From an uncultured Bacteroidales bacterium (GTDB lineage Bacteria > Bacteroidota > Bacteroidia > Bacteroidales > Muribaculaceae), in contig CACZNH010000001.1 of NCBI GenBank assembly GCA_902782465.1, positions 62,001-126,000 of the forward strand: 64,000 nucleotides of DNA, written 5' to 3'. Of this stretch, positions 24,667-33,624 are shown in pieces; the stretch's first letter is position 1, and every line of letters starts with the position of its first letter. The notes under the pieces were generated by a model. It saw only the letters and a list, made by a program, of their open reading frames with translations. It did no database searches and was not told the DNA's origin. A program made the translations under genes and the position numbers.

Positions 24667-25515
24667 TTATCGCTGTACAACTTCACTAAGTTTCTTGCCT
24701 TCAGCATCTTTCCAATCGTCCCATCCGTTGCTTGGGCGGCCTAGAACGTATCCAGAAGCCCCACTAGGACTGTTAAATGGGACGTCATTTTGAAGTGTTA
24801 TCTGCCCATTCTCGTTCTTGCAGTGTTCTTCAATGAATTTGTTGCGACTGTTGATCGGCTTGTAGCTATTAACTACATTTGATGCAAGAATGCTCCCTTT
24901 CAGCAATACAAATTGCTTTGTAGCTTCATCATAGTATCCAGTTCCTAGTGCTGGACGGTCTGTTGCCTTCGCATAGAACAGATGATTTGGATTCTGTTTT
25001 GGTTGTGGAGTGTCAAAGATCCTACAGCCAAAGAACCGACAAAGAAGTTGAATGTCGTGGAAGAATACTTCCATATCATTGACACGATAAGGTGCAATAT
25101 TTGGCTTCTTGGGATTTGCTCCATTCAAGAGCTCATAAGACCCTGCATTTTGCGCTGCCTCAATGCCCAGATACTCAAGATACTTCACATCGTCACCATA
25201 AATTTTATGACTATCTGAGATGAAAACAAGAGCCAAGTCCCAGAAATCCTTTTTCTGCAAATGGTCGTTCTTCCGATTGGCAAAGTCTGTTGTCTGTCCG
25301 ATATAGGCCTGCAATTCATTTGCGTCTGGCGAACTAACCAAAATGTAGAATGCAGGTTGCCCTAAAATGTCACTGATTGCATTTGCCAATGCTATCTCTT
25401 CACGGGGAATAACGTAGAGGTGACATGTGGAATTTGCGCCCATATAGATGTTCCTGGCTCCTTCGAGCTTGCCATCAAGCAGCTCAGTGTGTATGGTGAA
25501 CGTATTCTTCTTCAT
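24667..25515 (-). CDS. GIY-YIG nuclease-domain protein with DUF4357
   Basis: 282 residues. The segment FYILVSSP ... AYIGQTTDFANRKNDH (about 55-90) matches GIY-YIG nuclease domains, with the Arg in NRKNDH; the first motif is YI instead of GIY. The C-terminus (SPSGASGYVLGRPSNGWDDW) is a DUF4357 module. Proteins of this build are common beside restriction genes; nuclease action on DNA is likely but unproven. It overlaps the XRE regulator by 4 bases, so it is cotranslated, and precedes hsdR in what looks like one operon. Confidence 0.8.
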   Translation of the reverse strand: MKKNTFTIHTELLDGKLEGARNIYMGANSTCHLYVIPREEIALANAISDILGQPAFYILVSSPDANELQAYIGQTTDFANRKNDHLQKKDFWDLALVFISDSHKIYGDDVKYLEYLGIEAAQNAGSYELLNGANPKKPNIAPYRVNDMEVFFHDIQLLCRFFGCRIFDTPQPKQNPNHLFYAKATDRPALGTGYYDEATKQFVLLKGSILASNVVNSYKPINSRNKFIEEHCKNENGQITLQNDVPFNSPSGASGYVLGRPSNGWDDWKDAEGKKLSEVVQR

Positions 25516-25727
25516 AATTTCCTTTCAATCCTTATGAGTTCAGTATAGTCAATATCGAGCAGATTGGCGATTCTCTCAATCATTTCCAAGGATGGTTGTG
25601 AAGAGTTCGTACACCATTTGGACACAGTGGTTGGGGCGCATCCCAATTGCTCCGCCAGCCACTTGTTGGTTCTCTTTTTCTCAGCCAAAATCACTTTAAG
25701 GCGATTCAAGTCTCTAGTATCTTCCAT
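25512..25727 (-). CDS. XRE-family HTH regulator (controller-like)
   Basis: 71 residues, a single Cro/C1-type HTH (NKWLAEQLGCAPTTVSKW, about 22-39). It is the first gene of the operon XRE, GIY-YIG, hsdR, hsdM, HTH, doc, hsdS and by size and place resembles controller (C) proteins that delay restriction until methylation is in place. It starts 22 bases from the -7 box at 25749-25756. Confidence 0.85.
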   Translation of the reverse strand: MEDTRDLNRLKVILAEKKRTNKWLAEQLGCAPTTVSKWCTNSSQPSLEMIERIANLLDIDYTELIRIERKL

Positions 25728-25748
25728 ATAAATTGCAATTTATCGATG

Positions 25749-25777
25749 CAAAGTTAACAAATAATCACCCAAATCAA
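25749..25777 (-). promoter_or_regulatory. Promoter of the XRE/GIY-YIG/hsd operon
   Basis: Minus strand TTG (25777-25775), 18 bases, TAACTTTG (25756-25749). No further promoter is evident until hsdS, so the seven genes may be one transcript. Confidence 0.65.
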
Positions 25778-25925
25778 TTAACTTTTAAGGAAAATGATAC
25801 AAACGCATAGTAATTTAGTGAATTAGATTCACTTTCTTTTTCAAGTATAGCACTTTTTCAATTTCCTGCTTTTACTCCGATTAAAGAGAGAAAAAGGGTT
25901 TACTATCGAGAGAGGTACAGGAGAA

Positions 25926-26735
25926 CTAAAAAATCATTCTCTCATTTATATATGCGATATCATTTTTGGGATTAACTTGCCTCTTTAAACAAGTCTTTTC
26001 AGCAAGCATAATTAATAATTGCTCTATTTTTGAGCAATCAGACATGGTCTTACTACTCAAGGAACCAAACTGAACAAGTATCATTTCTTTATTTTGCTGA
26101 AACAAGGCTGGGGAGTCTGGTACTACTCCTTGTTTCTGATTATTAAGAATATGTTGTAAAACTCCAGTTTCATATTGTAATAAAGAGAATAAGAAAGCCT
26201 GAATCCCATTAGTTGTTGAACTGATCAATAAAGCTAAATCATTCGTTGTATTCCTATATAGTTGGCTCTCCACACTCTTCTTAATGAAAAACTCATCACT
26301 TTCAGAAAAATCTAATTCAGATCTCAGTTCATTCAATTTTTCTATTGTTGTGGTCAGAAATCTGGAAGACTTAGGCTGGCTGTTTGCTGTATCAGCTTTG
26401 CAGCCGAGTTGAAATGCATTGTCCATTTTCTGAAAGAACAATTGTAGTTCAAATCCACTATTCATTTTATCTATTGACTGCTTCAAACCCTTCAATTGAA
26501 TAAGTACAGATATAGTATTATTGTATAAGGTTTTGTATTTCTTTCTTTTTTCAATAAAATATGATGTCAACATCTGTACGGCAATAAAGATAATTGTCAC
26601 TGTTGCACCTGTAATAAGATTACCAAATAAACTATCTTTAAGAACAACAAAGACATAACGCAAAAGTATAAGAATCACTAATGCTACTACATATACTATA
26701 ACTGAATAAACCAATGTCTTTTTATATATTTCCAT
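25926..26735 (-). CDS. Two-span membrane protein, function unknown
   Basis: 269 residues. Two transmembrane helices near 9-32 and 38-60 at the N-terminus (VYVVALVILILLRYVFVVL; ITGATVTIIFIAVQMLTSY), then about 200 cytoplasmic residues, helical, without recognisable motif. A membrane-anchored helical protein beside restriction genes could be a membrane-disrupting or signalling factor, but nothing in the sequence proves it. It stands alone with its own promoter. Confidence 0.65.
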   Translation of the reverse strand: MEIYKKTLVYSVIVYVVALVILILLRYVFVVLKDSLFGNLITGATVTIIFIAVQMLTSYFIEKRKKYKTLYNNTISVLIQLKGLKQSIDKMNSGFELQLFFQKMDNAFQLGCKADTANSQPKSSRFLTTTIEKLNELRSELDFSESDEFFIKKSVESQLYRNTTNDLALLISSTTNGIQAFLFSLLQYETGVLQHILNNQKQGVVPDSPALFQQNKEMILVQFGSLSSKTMSDCSKIEQLLIMLAEKTCLKRQVNPKNDIAYINERMIF

Positions 26736-26766
26736 AACTAGAAATCAATCAAGTGAGTGTATTATG

Positions 26767-26774
26767 CAAAGTTA
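26767..26774 (-). promoter_or_regulatory. -7 box of the membrane protein gene
   Basis: Minus strand TAACTTTG, 32 bases before the start at 26735. No clear -33 box. Confidence 0.5.
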
Positions 26775-26848
26775 CATAATTTCTCCAGAATATCCATATT
26801 TTGCCACAAAAATAATGTAATATAGGAATTAAGGCTGGGGTCTCTATT

Positions 26849-26881
26849 CGAGCAGAAACCGAACAGAAAGCGAACAGAAAA
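26849..26881 (+). repeat. 11-base tandem repeat, three units
   Basis: Consensus CGAACAGAAAN. It resembles the 11-base CGACACAGAAA repeat ahead of tcdA (35748-35791). Confidence 0.65.
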
Positions 26882-27050
26882 CAGAACTAAAAAAGTAACT
26901 GAAACCGAACTGAAAAAACTCAATAGTTGATAGAAAAGTTGACAGAAAACTCTCTTAGGTTGATAGAAAAAAATGATATGGTGCGAGTATAACCGCTTCA
27001 TCATTGATCTTATGGAAGATTCATCACACTTTATCCGCGAAATAAGGCGG

Positions 27051-28166
27051 TTACAATTCCTCTAATGGAATGATATTGTTAAGTCTCCCAACTAAACGGC
27101 AGAAAATATCTGAAGTCATATTATCATACCACTTGCTTTGTTCTTGCGGCAATGTTTTAACGATGGCCTTACGTGCTTCCATCCATTGAGAGAAAGTGGA
27201 CTTCAAAGTGTTGACTCGATTGTTCACGATACTATCGCTTGGTATTCTGTCTTCCCAAAACTCATTTCTCAAATAGTCGATATCCTCTGGAACGGAATGT
27301 ACGGTAATCCATTTCTCCCATTGAGCTGATGTAACAGTCTTGCCTTTCTGATAATATGGCATGCCTTCTATGATAATACCGCGTTCTTCTTCCAATTCAG
27401 CACGTCGGTTTGCCGAAAGATTCTCATAGTAGCCTTCTATTTCCATCGGTTTCATACTGTACCACTCTTGGTTGTACGACACGTCGCGCCAAAAGGCAAA
27501 ACGGGCTTCATTAAAATTGTGCCATGCGACATATTCATTTTGCATCAAAGATTTGAGATTGGACGGCACCTCAGATAGCCACTGCCGATAAGCCTCAATC
27601 GTTCGGAAATAGTCAACGGTACCATCGACATACGCTATGAAGTTCAATTCAGATTGTGTGTCATTCGAGAACTTGCTCACGACACGACTGATATCGGAAA
27701 TCACTGAGTCAATCGGTAACGATGGGACAGCTACATGAAACGAATCAATGGCGGCATTGACGGCAACAGCCCACTGCAGCTTGTCGTTAGCATCGCCATT
27801 GAGATTGACAAGTTCAGCCATACGAATGAGTTGGTTGGCCAGGGACATTGCAGCAGAATCACGTCTTTCGGTTTGATGATCTTCTCTTGAATAAGGGTCA
27901 TAAACGGGACATCCTGCTTCTTCATAGCAATGAAAGAGCCTGTCTTGGACCGTATGAACCTCAGCAAGCCTAAATAAATCTGTTGCAGAGATGGGACTTT
28001 TCACAATCATGTTCTCGATGTAAGCGATACTGTCCTCACCAGTCAACCCTTCAGGTACAACCACGGTATCTTGTGGATCGAAATTAGAACCCGTATTGAT
28101 TGTGTGTCCACCACAAGCAGACATTAACACGATAGCAGATAAGATAGTAAATATCGTCCTCTTCAT
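27051..28166 (-). CDS. Hypothetical lipoprotein
   Basis: 371 residues. The start at 28166 is chosen because it begins a lipoprotein signal (MKRTIFTILSAIVLMSACGG) with lipobox MSAC; a longer frame would bury it. The body is mixed helical with many Trp (YRQWLSEVPSNLKSLMQNEY; VTSAQWEKWITVHSV). No family recognised. It follows the membrane protein gene at 28310 by 143 bases on the same strand and may be the last gene of that cluster. Confidence 0.7.
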   Translation of the reverse strand: MKRTIFTILSAIVLMSACGGHTINTGSNFDPQDTVVVPEGLTGEDSIAYIENMIVKSPISATDLFRLAEVHTVQDRLFHCYEEAGCPVYDPYSREDHQTERRDSAAMSLANQLIRMAELVNLNGDANDKLQWAVAVNAAIDSFHVAVPSLPIDSVISDISRVVSKFSNDTQSELNFIAYVDGTVDYFRTIEAYRQWLSEVPSNLKSLMQNEYVAWHNFNEARFAFWRDVSYNQEWYSMKPMEIEGYYENLSANRRAELEEERGIIIEGMPYYQKGKTVTSAQWEKWITVHSVPEDIDYLRNEFWEDRIPSDSIVNNRVNTLKSTFSQWMEARKAIVKTLPQEQSKWYDNMTSDIFCRLVGRLNNIIPLEEL

Positions 28167-28309
28167 AACGCTGTTCTTGATAGAATGTTTATTAATCGAA
28201 TAACGATCAAAGGGAACAACTATTGTCATTATGCCAAAGTCATTCCCTTGATGATTCAACCATCTGTTATTTGCGTGAGTACTGTTCGATAAGGGCGTAG
28301 AAACGGTCC

Positions 28310-29026
28310 TTATTGTATCTTCTTGGGAAAATGGCGAGTAAACACGGGGCTTCGTTCAATAAGATCGTTGAAACGGTCTTTATTGTAACCCATTTCGTTG
28401 GCAATGTTATAGAGCAACTCGTATGCTTCAGCCTTCCCAGACATCTTGGTCAAATCATGACAAGTGAGCAGTAGAAACTCCTTATATTGCCTATCTTGGA
28501 TAGTCATGACTGTATCAAGCATTTTGTCAGGATCGCTGTTCCTACTCATGGCCCCAGGCAACATCTCCGGGAAGTTATGAATCTGGAAGTATATCGATGC
28601 TTGGTAGGAAAGAGCATAAACCATCTCGTTAGTCTTGGAATTGGTCTCAATGTCATCATTGTATCCCCCGAAGTAAGAAATCAAACACATTGCGGCTTCT
28701 TTTTGTTTCGTGGTCATCGGGATGTCCATTTTCGTTTCCGATGGAATCGGACAACGTTCTTCCATGTTCTGCTTGTGAACGCTTTCTTGTTTAGGTTGCA
28801 GTTGTGCTGTGGTGCTGGATTGGGAAATCGATACTGATTGCTGCGTATCCTTTGTTCCCTGGTTACCCATGTTTCTCTTAGCATCTTCTTTTTGTTTTGC
28901 AATCAGCACCAGTGCAATTCCTAGAGCAAGCCAGAATATGGGACCAAACGCGCTATGACCAGCCATGAGAGCGCCAAGCAGGCTTAAACCGCCTAATCCG
29001 ATACAAAATTTTCCAAAGTTCTTCAT
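28310..29026 (-). CDS. Membrane-anchored helical protein
   Basis: 238 residues. A hydrophobic hairpin at the N-terminus (about 8-42, LGGLSLLGALMAGHSAF, FWLALGIALVLIA), a Gln/Ser/Thr-rich linker (about 50-100) and a C-terminal helical domain (QKEAAMCLISYFGGYND, EAYELLYNIANEMGYNKD) that recalls a TerB-like helical fold, at low certainty. It starts 3 bases after the stop of the next small membrane gene upstream, so they are cotranscribed. Confidence 0.65.
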   Translation of the reverse strand: MKNFGKFCIGLGGLSLLGALMAGHSAFGPIFWLALGIALVLIAKQKEDAKRNMGNQGTKDTQQSVSISQSSTTAQLQPKQESVHKQNMEERCPIPSETKMDIPMTTKQKEAAMCLISYFGGYNDDIETNSKTNEMVYALSYQASIYFQIHNFPEMLPGAMSRNSDPDKMLDTVMTIQDRQYKEFLLLTCHDLTKMSGKAEAYELLYNIANEMGYNKDRFNDLIERSPVFTRHFPKKIQ

Positions 29027-29029
29027 AAT

Positions 29030-29227
29030 TTAGTCCTCCAACTGTTTATTTGATTCATTTTTGTCAATCTTCTTTGAACACAGAACGGCAATGAGCCCGA
29101 TAATAACATTGAGAATTGAGAGCAGGAATGCGGGCCAGAATCCGATTTTGCGAGTTCGACCTAAACAGCCGACACCATAAGCTAACGCTAAAGCAATAAC
29201 GAGGAAAAATAATCTTTCAGCTTCCAT
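29030..29227 (-). CDS. Small two-span membrane protein
   Basis: 65 residues: MEAERLFFLVIALALAYGVG, then a short loop GRTRKIGFWPAF and a second helix LLSILNVIIGLIAVLCS, with a charged tail. The start at 29227 is preferred to one at 29281, which would overlap the neighbouring 56-residue gene. It resembles superinfection-immunity-like or PspC-like small proteins only in layout. Confidence 0.65.
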   Translation of the reverse strand: MEAERLFFLVIALALAYGVGCLGRTRKIGFWPAFLLSILNVIIGLIAVLCSKKIDKNESNKQLED

Positions 29228-29255
29228 ATTCGTAAAGGTTAAAAGGGTTAATAAT

Positions 29256-29426
29256 TTAACTGAAGAGTGATGCAATGCCACAAATCACGGCTCCGATAAG
29301 ACCTATAACGACTACTGCACCGAGTTGGACGATGATTGTTGATCCAATGAACCCTAAGAAACTGTCTGAGCTGTAGAGTTCTTTACCTCTCTTGTCTACC
29401 ATTGTGTAACGAGTTTTACGTTCCAT
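29256..29426 (-). CDS. 56-residue membrane peptide
   Basis: A short gene: basic N-terminus with MVDKRGKELYSS, then one long hydrophobic stretch (FLGFIGSTIIVQLGAVVVIG onward) to the end. ATG at 29426, TAA at 29256, 28 bases before the next membrane gene. Its N-terminal VDKRGKELY resembles VDEKGKKWIY of the 48-residue peptide upstream, so the two may be related or bind a common partner. Confidence 0.6.
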   Translation of the reverse strand: MERKTRYTMVDKRGKELYSSDSFLGFIGSTIIVQLGAVVVIGLIGAVICGIASLFS

Positions 29427-29450
29427 AATTTTAAGTTTTTAGTTGTTATT

Positions 29451-29485
29451 AAAAAATTGTTTCTGCCCTTTATGACAGAAACAAT
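29451..29485 (-). terminator. Terminator of the 48-residue peptide gene
   Basis: Minus strand ATTGTTTCTG / CAGAAACAAT, a perfect 10-pair stem with a 10-base loop, then TTTTTT. It starts 33 bases after the stop at 29518. Confidence 0.85.
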
Positions 29486-29517
29486 CTTTAGGTTAACAAC
29501 AAAAATGAAAAAAAATT

Positions 29518-29664
29518 TCAATAACAACCACACCAATGATCAGCACCACTTTCACTCTTTCCTTGATAAATCCATTTCTTTCCTTTTTCATCAACAAAAT
29601 CTATTGGATTACCATCAAGATCATAACCAAAATCTTCTATTGCCATATCACTATTTTTTAACAT
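29518..29664 (-). CDS. 48-residue peptide with own promoter and terminator
   Basis: The peptide is acidic, starts MLKNSDMAIEDFGYDLDGNP, and ends in ADHWCGCY, with its only two Cys in the last four residues. No signal peptide or membrane segment. The gene is set between a good promoter (29730-29760) and a perfect terminator (29451-29485), which supports a real single-gene unit. It directly follows the TPR-CHAT protease gene. A protease substrate, inhibitor or modified peptide are all possible; none is shown. Confidence 0.6.
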   Translation of the reverse strand: MLKNSDMAIEDFGYDLDGNPIDFVDEKGKKWIYQGKSESGADHWCGCY

Positions 29665-29729
29665 GGTTTATAAACATTACCGCCACCGCCTGCAACAACT
29701 CACTGAATATCAGGCTCGTCGGATTAGTG

Positions 29730-29760
29730 CGAAGATAGATGAAATTCCGATAACCACAAA
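29730..29760 (-). promoter_or_regulatory. Promoter of the 48-residue peptide gene
   Basis: Minus strand TTTG (29760-29757), 19 bases, TATCTTCG (29737-29730), one mismatch from TAnnTTTG. It lies just after the stop of the CHAT gene at 29774. Confidence 0.6.
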
Positions 29761-29773
29761 AGATTTCTCAAAA

Positions 29774-32700
29774 TTAATCAAGTAATATGAACGATGCCCA
29801 GTAATATGGATCAGGGTATTCTTCACGAACAATCTGTTGAGCCTCTTTAAAGGCCGCATCTTTAGAACCTGTTTTCAGATAGCTTCTATAGAAACTAACC
29901 ATTAATAATGAAGTGGCCGCGTCATCTACTTTCCACAGAGACATAATTATTGAATTTGCACCTGCATTCTTGAACCCTCTTTGTAACCCAATAATTCCAT
30001 CGTACGATATGTCTCCGTTTCCTGTCTCACATGCGGACAACACTACAAGATCTGTTTTCCGAAGATTCAGTTTTGATATTTCATACGATGATAATATTCC
30101 ATCATTGGCTTCTATCTCAAAAGTAGAATTGTTCCATGCATCTTGACCGCCTGCAAAAACTAAGCCACTAAAAAACAGATTATCGTTTATGCGAGCCGTA
30201 TCCTCTCTATTATAATAAGGTACTTTACTTCGTTTTAATTCTGGAATATAAAAACCATGTGAAGCAATATGAAGGATACTAGGACAAGATTTGCAGATAT
30301 TCTTAAATTGTTCTTCTGTTGCATTTTCACCAATATACTTATATACACAGATATTATCTTTATCTTGTTTAATTTCACTTTCAATCTCGTTAACTTCACC
30401 AAGTGTTTCAGCTAAATAAGACCAATTCCCTCTAGTGTTAAGACTATCAAGAGTAAATGTTGGCAGATAGTCCTTTTTCTTAGTGTATTCAACACCACCA
30501 AAGAGAGCCGCACTTTCTATGACATGTTGTTTTTGAGAAATAATCTGTTTTGTTGATGAAACACGACTAAGTGAGTATCTGTCAAATGCGGCAACACCAT
30601 TTCTATCCATAAGGCTCTCTATATTAATAAGACTTAATAAGCCTATCGGAGAAAAATACACCTTAGAAGCGTCATTAATAAATGGATCCAATTCCTCCCA
30701 GAGCTTTTCAAATAAATTATTGCCTAAATTATTTGAATAAGATTTCGGTTGTTGTTCATAGACAGCTTTTGCTTCTTCAACTCCGAAAAGATTTACAAAA
30801 GCTGGATATGGTGAAGTTTTCGAAATAATTAAAGCGCCATATCGCTTCCCTGAAACATCTGATTGAATTGGCCATTTATGGTCACCATATTCAATGAATT
30901 CAATTGCGACTTCATTTGTATCAAGTTTTTCTTGAACACTATTCCATTTTACAAATAATGAAGAATTGATGTTCTCAATAATAGTTTGCCTCAATTCTCT
31001 TTCTTTTAGCTCATACTCATGTAAAATCAGAAGTCGATTATTCAAATCCTTTTCTTTGTAAATTAAGTCTTTTAATGATGACAGATTATCATATTCCGAA
31101 TAAAGCGATTCATTGGTTAAGAATGGAATAATAGATGATGAATTAAGATATAAATTCTTTGTTAATATAGCGGAATTATAAGCCAATGATAAACATAACG
31201 AGTCTTTGGGATTGATTGCGCCCCAATCAATAAAACGGTAAATTGGATGTTCACCCAGTTGCAAATACCCTTCAGACTCAACTGAACCAAGCAATGGCAA
31301 CATAGTTTTCAAATCTGTCTCTAAATACTCATAATAAACAGGAAGATAAAAATTCATTGCTTGTTCATTATTGCACTGGGCTGAGAGTGAACAAACGAGG
31401 AACAATCTATCTATGTTTCTATCACTCAAAAAGGCTTGCTCTGCTAATTCAAGAGATTTATTATAATCCCCGAGCCTATATAAATGTTTTGCTTTTAAAG
31501 AGAGCAGGAATGCTTGAATTTGGTTAATACGATTATGCGTTTGAAAGTGAGATTTATTCAGCTCAAACATTTCTGACGCCTTATCAAAAAAATATTCATG
31601 CTTAAATCTATTCTCACTATAATCTTCTCCGTTTATAATTTGTTGATACATTAGCTCTGAATATGCTTCAGCCAAATACCCATAAACATCTGTCAAGGAA
31701 GCATTGATGGTATCTCCAAACGTGTCTATAACAATATTTCCGATTGTGATATTTTTATTTGATTGGCCTGTATTGTACATCATCAATACAGCATAATCTG
31801 AGATTGATGGTTTCAGCAATGTTTTCTCTCTTAATGCAATCTCCGTTTCTTTTATTGATGCAGCCTCTGCTGATTGGTGTATATTCCAAAAATTCAATGC
31901 AATATTTGACAGCAATGAGCAATACTCCAGGTTTACAGTCCCATTGAACAATAGTGCATATTTCAGGGCTTTATCAAAATAAATTTTTGATTTCACTTTA
32001 TCTCCGATAAGGAAAAATTCTTTACCTATTTCTGAGTTATAAGATGCTATCCGCAATTGGATTTTTGGGTCTATTAATTTAATTCTTCCCAGAGTTTCGA
32101 TTGCTTTCTCATACAAAGAAATAGCCTTATAGTCATCCTTCTCTCTAGCCGCTGCATTTGATGCCCTTAAATAGAGAATATCAATATAGTTCATATAATA
32201 ATTGAGAACCTCATCTTTATATATTGATTGATCCAGACTATCTATAAAACCAACATATCGATCGAACCATGGGTCGCATTCTTCCATTTTATCTAGATAA
32301 CAGCGATTCATATTAAAGTAATTAGCTACTTTAACAAAATCTTCTATATCTTTTTTCTCATATTTGCTGTCCTTTATTACATCAAGTGTTGATGACAATG
32401 AATAAATAGAATCACATAATGGCGGCTCCTTGTAACTTGCTAAAATGGGTGCAATAAAATTAGTGAAAAATGGAATTAGATTAGGGGCGACAATCTTCAT
32501 GTCATTGATAATTGAAAGGTATGTCTTAATGGCATTGGTTTTTTGCCCCAGGTCTCGATATAATATGCAGACCATTTCCCTATTGGCGAAATACTCCTCT
32601 ATTGTCAAGCCATGGTCAATAAAATAGTCCAGGTTTTCTTCAACCAAATTGCAATTCCAAATTTGATAATCTAATGACGATTCTTTGTCTCCAATAGAAT

Positions 32701-32860
32701 TCAAATACAAAGCATATTCCACAATTTTATTTGAAGCGCTGACATATCTACCATCATGAATGAAAGTATAAATAGAATCGTTAATACTTTCATACTCCTG
32801 TGAATAACAAAAAGTATTAATTGAAGTAAGAAACAATAACAAAATGGCAATTTTACCCAT
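29774..32860 (-). CDS. TPR-CHAT caspase-like protease
   Basis: 1028 residues. A signal-peptide-like N-terminus (IAILLLFLTSINTFCYSQ), about 550 residues of helical TPR-like repeats, a linker, and a C-terminal CHAT domain: His in ILHIASHGFYI (about 868), Cys in VVLSACETGNGD (about 943), then the usual GLQRGFKNAGANSIIMSLW. CHAT proteases of clan CD cut target proteins when the TPR part senses a signal. It is the last gene of an operon with a caspase, ECF sigma factor and anti-sigma-like protein. Secretion would place it in the periplasm, unlike cytosolic CRISPR-linked TPR-CHAT. Substrate unknown. Confidence 0.85.
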   Translation of the reverse strand: MGKIAILLLFLTSINTFCYSQEYESINDSIYTFIHDGRYVSASNKIVEYALYLNSIGDKESSLDYQIWNCNLVEENLDYFIDHGLTIEEYFANREMVCILYRDLGQKTNAIKTYLSIINDMKIVAPNLIPFFTNFIAPILASYKEPPLCDSIYSLSSTLDVIKDSKYEKKDIEDFVKVANYFNMNRCYLDKMEECDPWFDRYVGFIDSLDQSIYKDEVLNYYMNYIDILYLRASNAAAREKDDYKAISLYEKAIETLGRIKLIDPKIQLRIASYNSEIGKEFFLIGDKVKSKIYFDKALKYALLFNGTVNLEYCSLLSNIALNFWNIHQSAEAASIKETEIALREKTLLKPSISDYAVLMMYNTGQSNKNITIGNIVIDTFGDTINASLTDVYGYLAEAYSELMYQQIINGEDYSENRFKHEYFFDKASEMFELNKSHFQTHNRINQIQAFLLSLKAKHLYRLGDYNKSLELAEQAFLSDRNIDRLFLVCSLSAQCNNEQAMNFYLPVYYEYLETDLKTMLPLLGSVESEGYLQLGEHPIYRFIDWGAINPKDSLCLSLAYNSAILTKNLYLNSSSIIPFLTNESLYSEYDNLSSLKDLIYKEKDLNNRLLILHEYELKERELRQTIIENINSSLFVKWNSVQEKLDTNEVAIEFIEYGDHKWPIQSDVSGKRYGALIISKTSPYPAFVNLFGVEEAKAVYEQQPKSYSNNLGNNLFEKLWEELDPFINDASKVYFSPIGLLSLINIESLMDRNGVAAFDRYSLSRVSSTKQIISQKQHVIESAALFGGVEYTKKKDYLPTFTLDSLNTRGNWSYLAETLGEVNEIESEIKQDKDNICVYKYIGENATEEQFKNICKSCPSILHIASHGFYIPELKRSKVPYYNREDTARINDNLFFSGLVFAGGQDAWNNSTFEIEANDGILSSYEISKLNLRKTDLVVLSACETGNGDISYDGIIGLQRGFKNAGANSIIMSLWKVDDAATSLLMVSFYRSYLKTGSKDAAFKEAQQIVREEYPDPYYWASFILLD

Positions 32861-32866
32861 AATTCG

Positions 32867-33610
32867 TTAAATTTGGTTCAATAATTCTCTGGCCTTATTC
32901 CCGATAGCAGTACCCTCCGGAGCAACTTCAATTAGTTTTTCAAGGGTGGCTTTAGCTTGCTTACGTTTGTTGTCTTTCAAGTAGCCGATGGCAAGATTCC
33001 AGCCAATTTCTGGTGCAAAGTCAGTATAGTCGTTATAAGTTTCCTGTGTTGAGAGCTCCCAACACAATGACAGGTCATGCAAGGTTTTGTCAAGGTCGGT
33101 TTTATTGGCTATGTTTTCAAACAGCTTGGCGAGTTTTACTTCTGCATCTGTGTATTCTCCGGCTCCTCTTGTCAGTTGATCGAAAGAGAACGTTGTGGCG
33201 TATTGCTCACCAAGACTTGTGGTTTGACGATAGTCCTTATATCCGATTCCGGCCCATACAATCAGTGCGACAGAAGCAGCCATTGACAGCCAAGAGGCGG
33301 CTTTGCGGAATGAGAAAACTTTGCCCTTGCGGTGGCCACGGCTTACATCTGTTGCAATATCTTCAATCTCAGACTGATTGCTGGCAAGTATGGAATTGGT
33401 TGTTTCTTCATCGATTTGTTTACCGACTTCTTTCATGCCTTTAACCATCCTGGCCATTGCCACGGCTTTTGATTTGAATTCTGGATTGGTTTTAAGCTCT
33501 TCAATGAAAGCGTGTTCCTCTTCGGCAGTCATTCGCCCCTTGAGATAGTTGACGATGCGTTCATCCTCAAGCAATAAGGTGTCGTTTATATTGTTCAACT
33601 CGTTATCCAT
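32867..33610 (-). CDS. Membrane anti-sigma-like protein with TPR-like tail
   Basis: 247 residues. The N-terminal part (DERIVNYLKGRMTAEEEHAF, about 15-40) has the look of a Bacteroidetes anti-sigma zinc-finger-less domain; a single transmembrane helix lies near 108-124 (WLSMAASVALIVWAG); the C-terminus is helical, ending in a TPR-like unit (IGWNLAIGYLKDNKRKQAKA). It lies 14 bases after the sigma factor gene and 6 before the TPR-CHAT gene, so it is the probable membrane tether of the sigma factor and possible target of a protease from the same operon. Confidence 0.7.
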   Translation of the reverse strand: MDNELNNINDTLLLEDERIVNYLKGRMTAEEEHAFIEELKTNPEFKSKAVAMARMVKGMKEVGKQIDEETTNSILASNQSEIEDIATDVSRGHRKGKVFSFRKAASWLSMAASVALIVWAGIGYKDYRQTTSLGEQYATTFSFDQLTRGAGEYTDAEVKLAKLFENIANKTDLDKTLHDLSLCWELSTQETYNDYTDFAPEIGWNLAIGYLKDNKRKQAKATLEKLIEVAPEGTAIGNKARELLNQI

Positions 33611-33624
33611 GATGTTGACTGATG

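Larger units (their letters stand above)
26736..27050. other. Intergenic region with an 11-base tandem repeat
   Basis: It holds the promoter at 26767-26774, three 11-base units CGAGCAGAAAC, CGAACAGAAAG, CGAACAGAAAA (26849-26881), and a second degenerate series of GTTGAYAGAAAA (26932-26972). An inverted repeat TAACCGC / GCGGTTA lies near 26990-27050. An 80-codon frame across it is an artefact of the repeats. Confidence 0.6.

Noticed and set aside
26762..27004. 80-codon frame on the minus strand with a hydrophobic middle
   Set aside because: It is produced by the 11-base and GTTGAYAGAAAA repeats and overlaps the promoter of the membrane protein gene.
27051..28166. The lipoprotein as a bacterial gasdermin substrate for the proteases
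   Set aside because: It has a lipobox and no gasdermin-like N-terminal fold that I can see; the length and composition do not fit.
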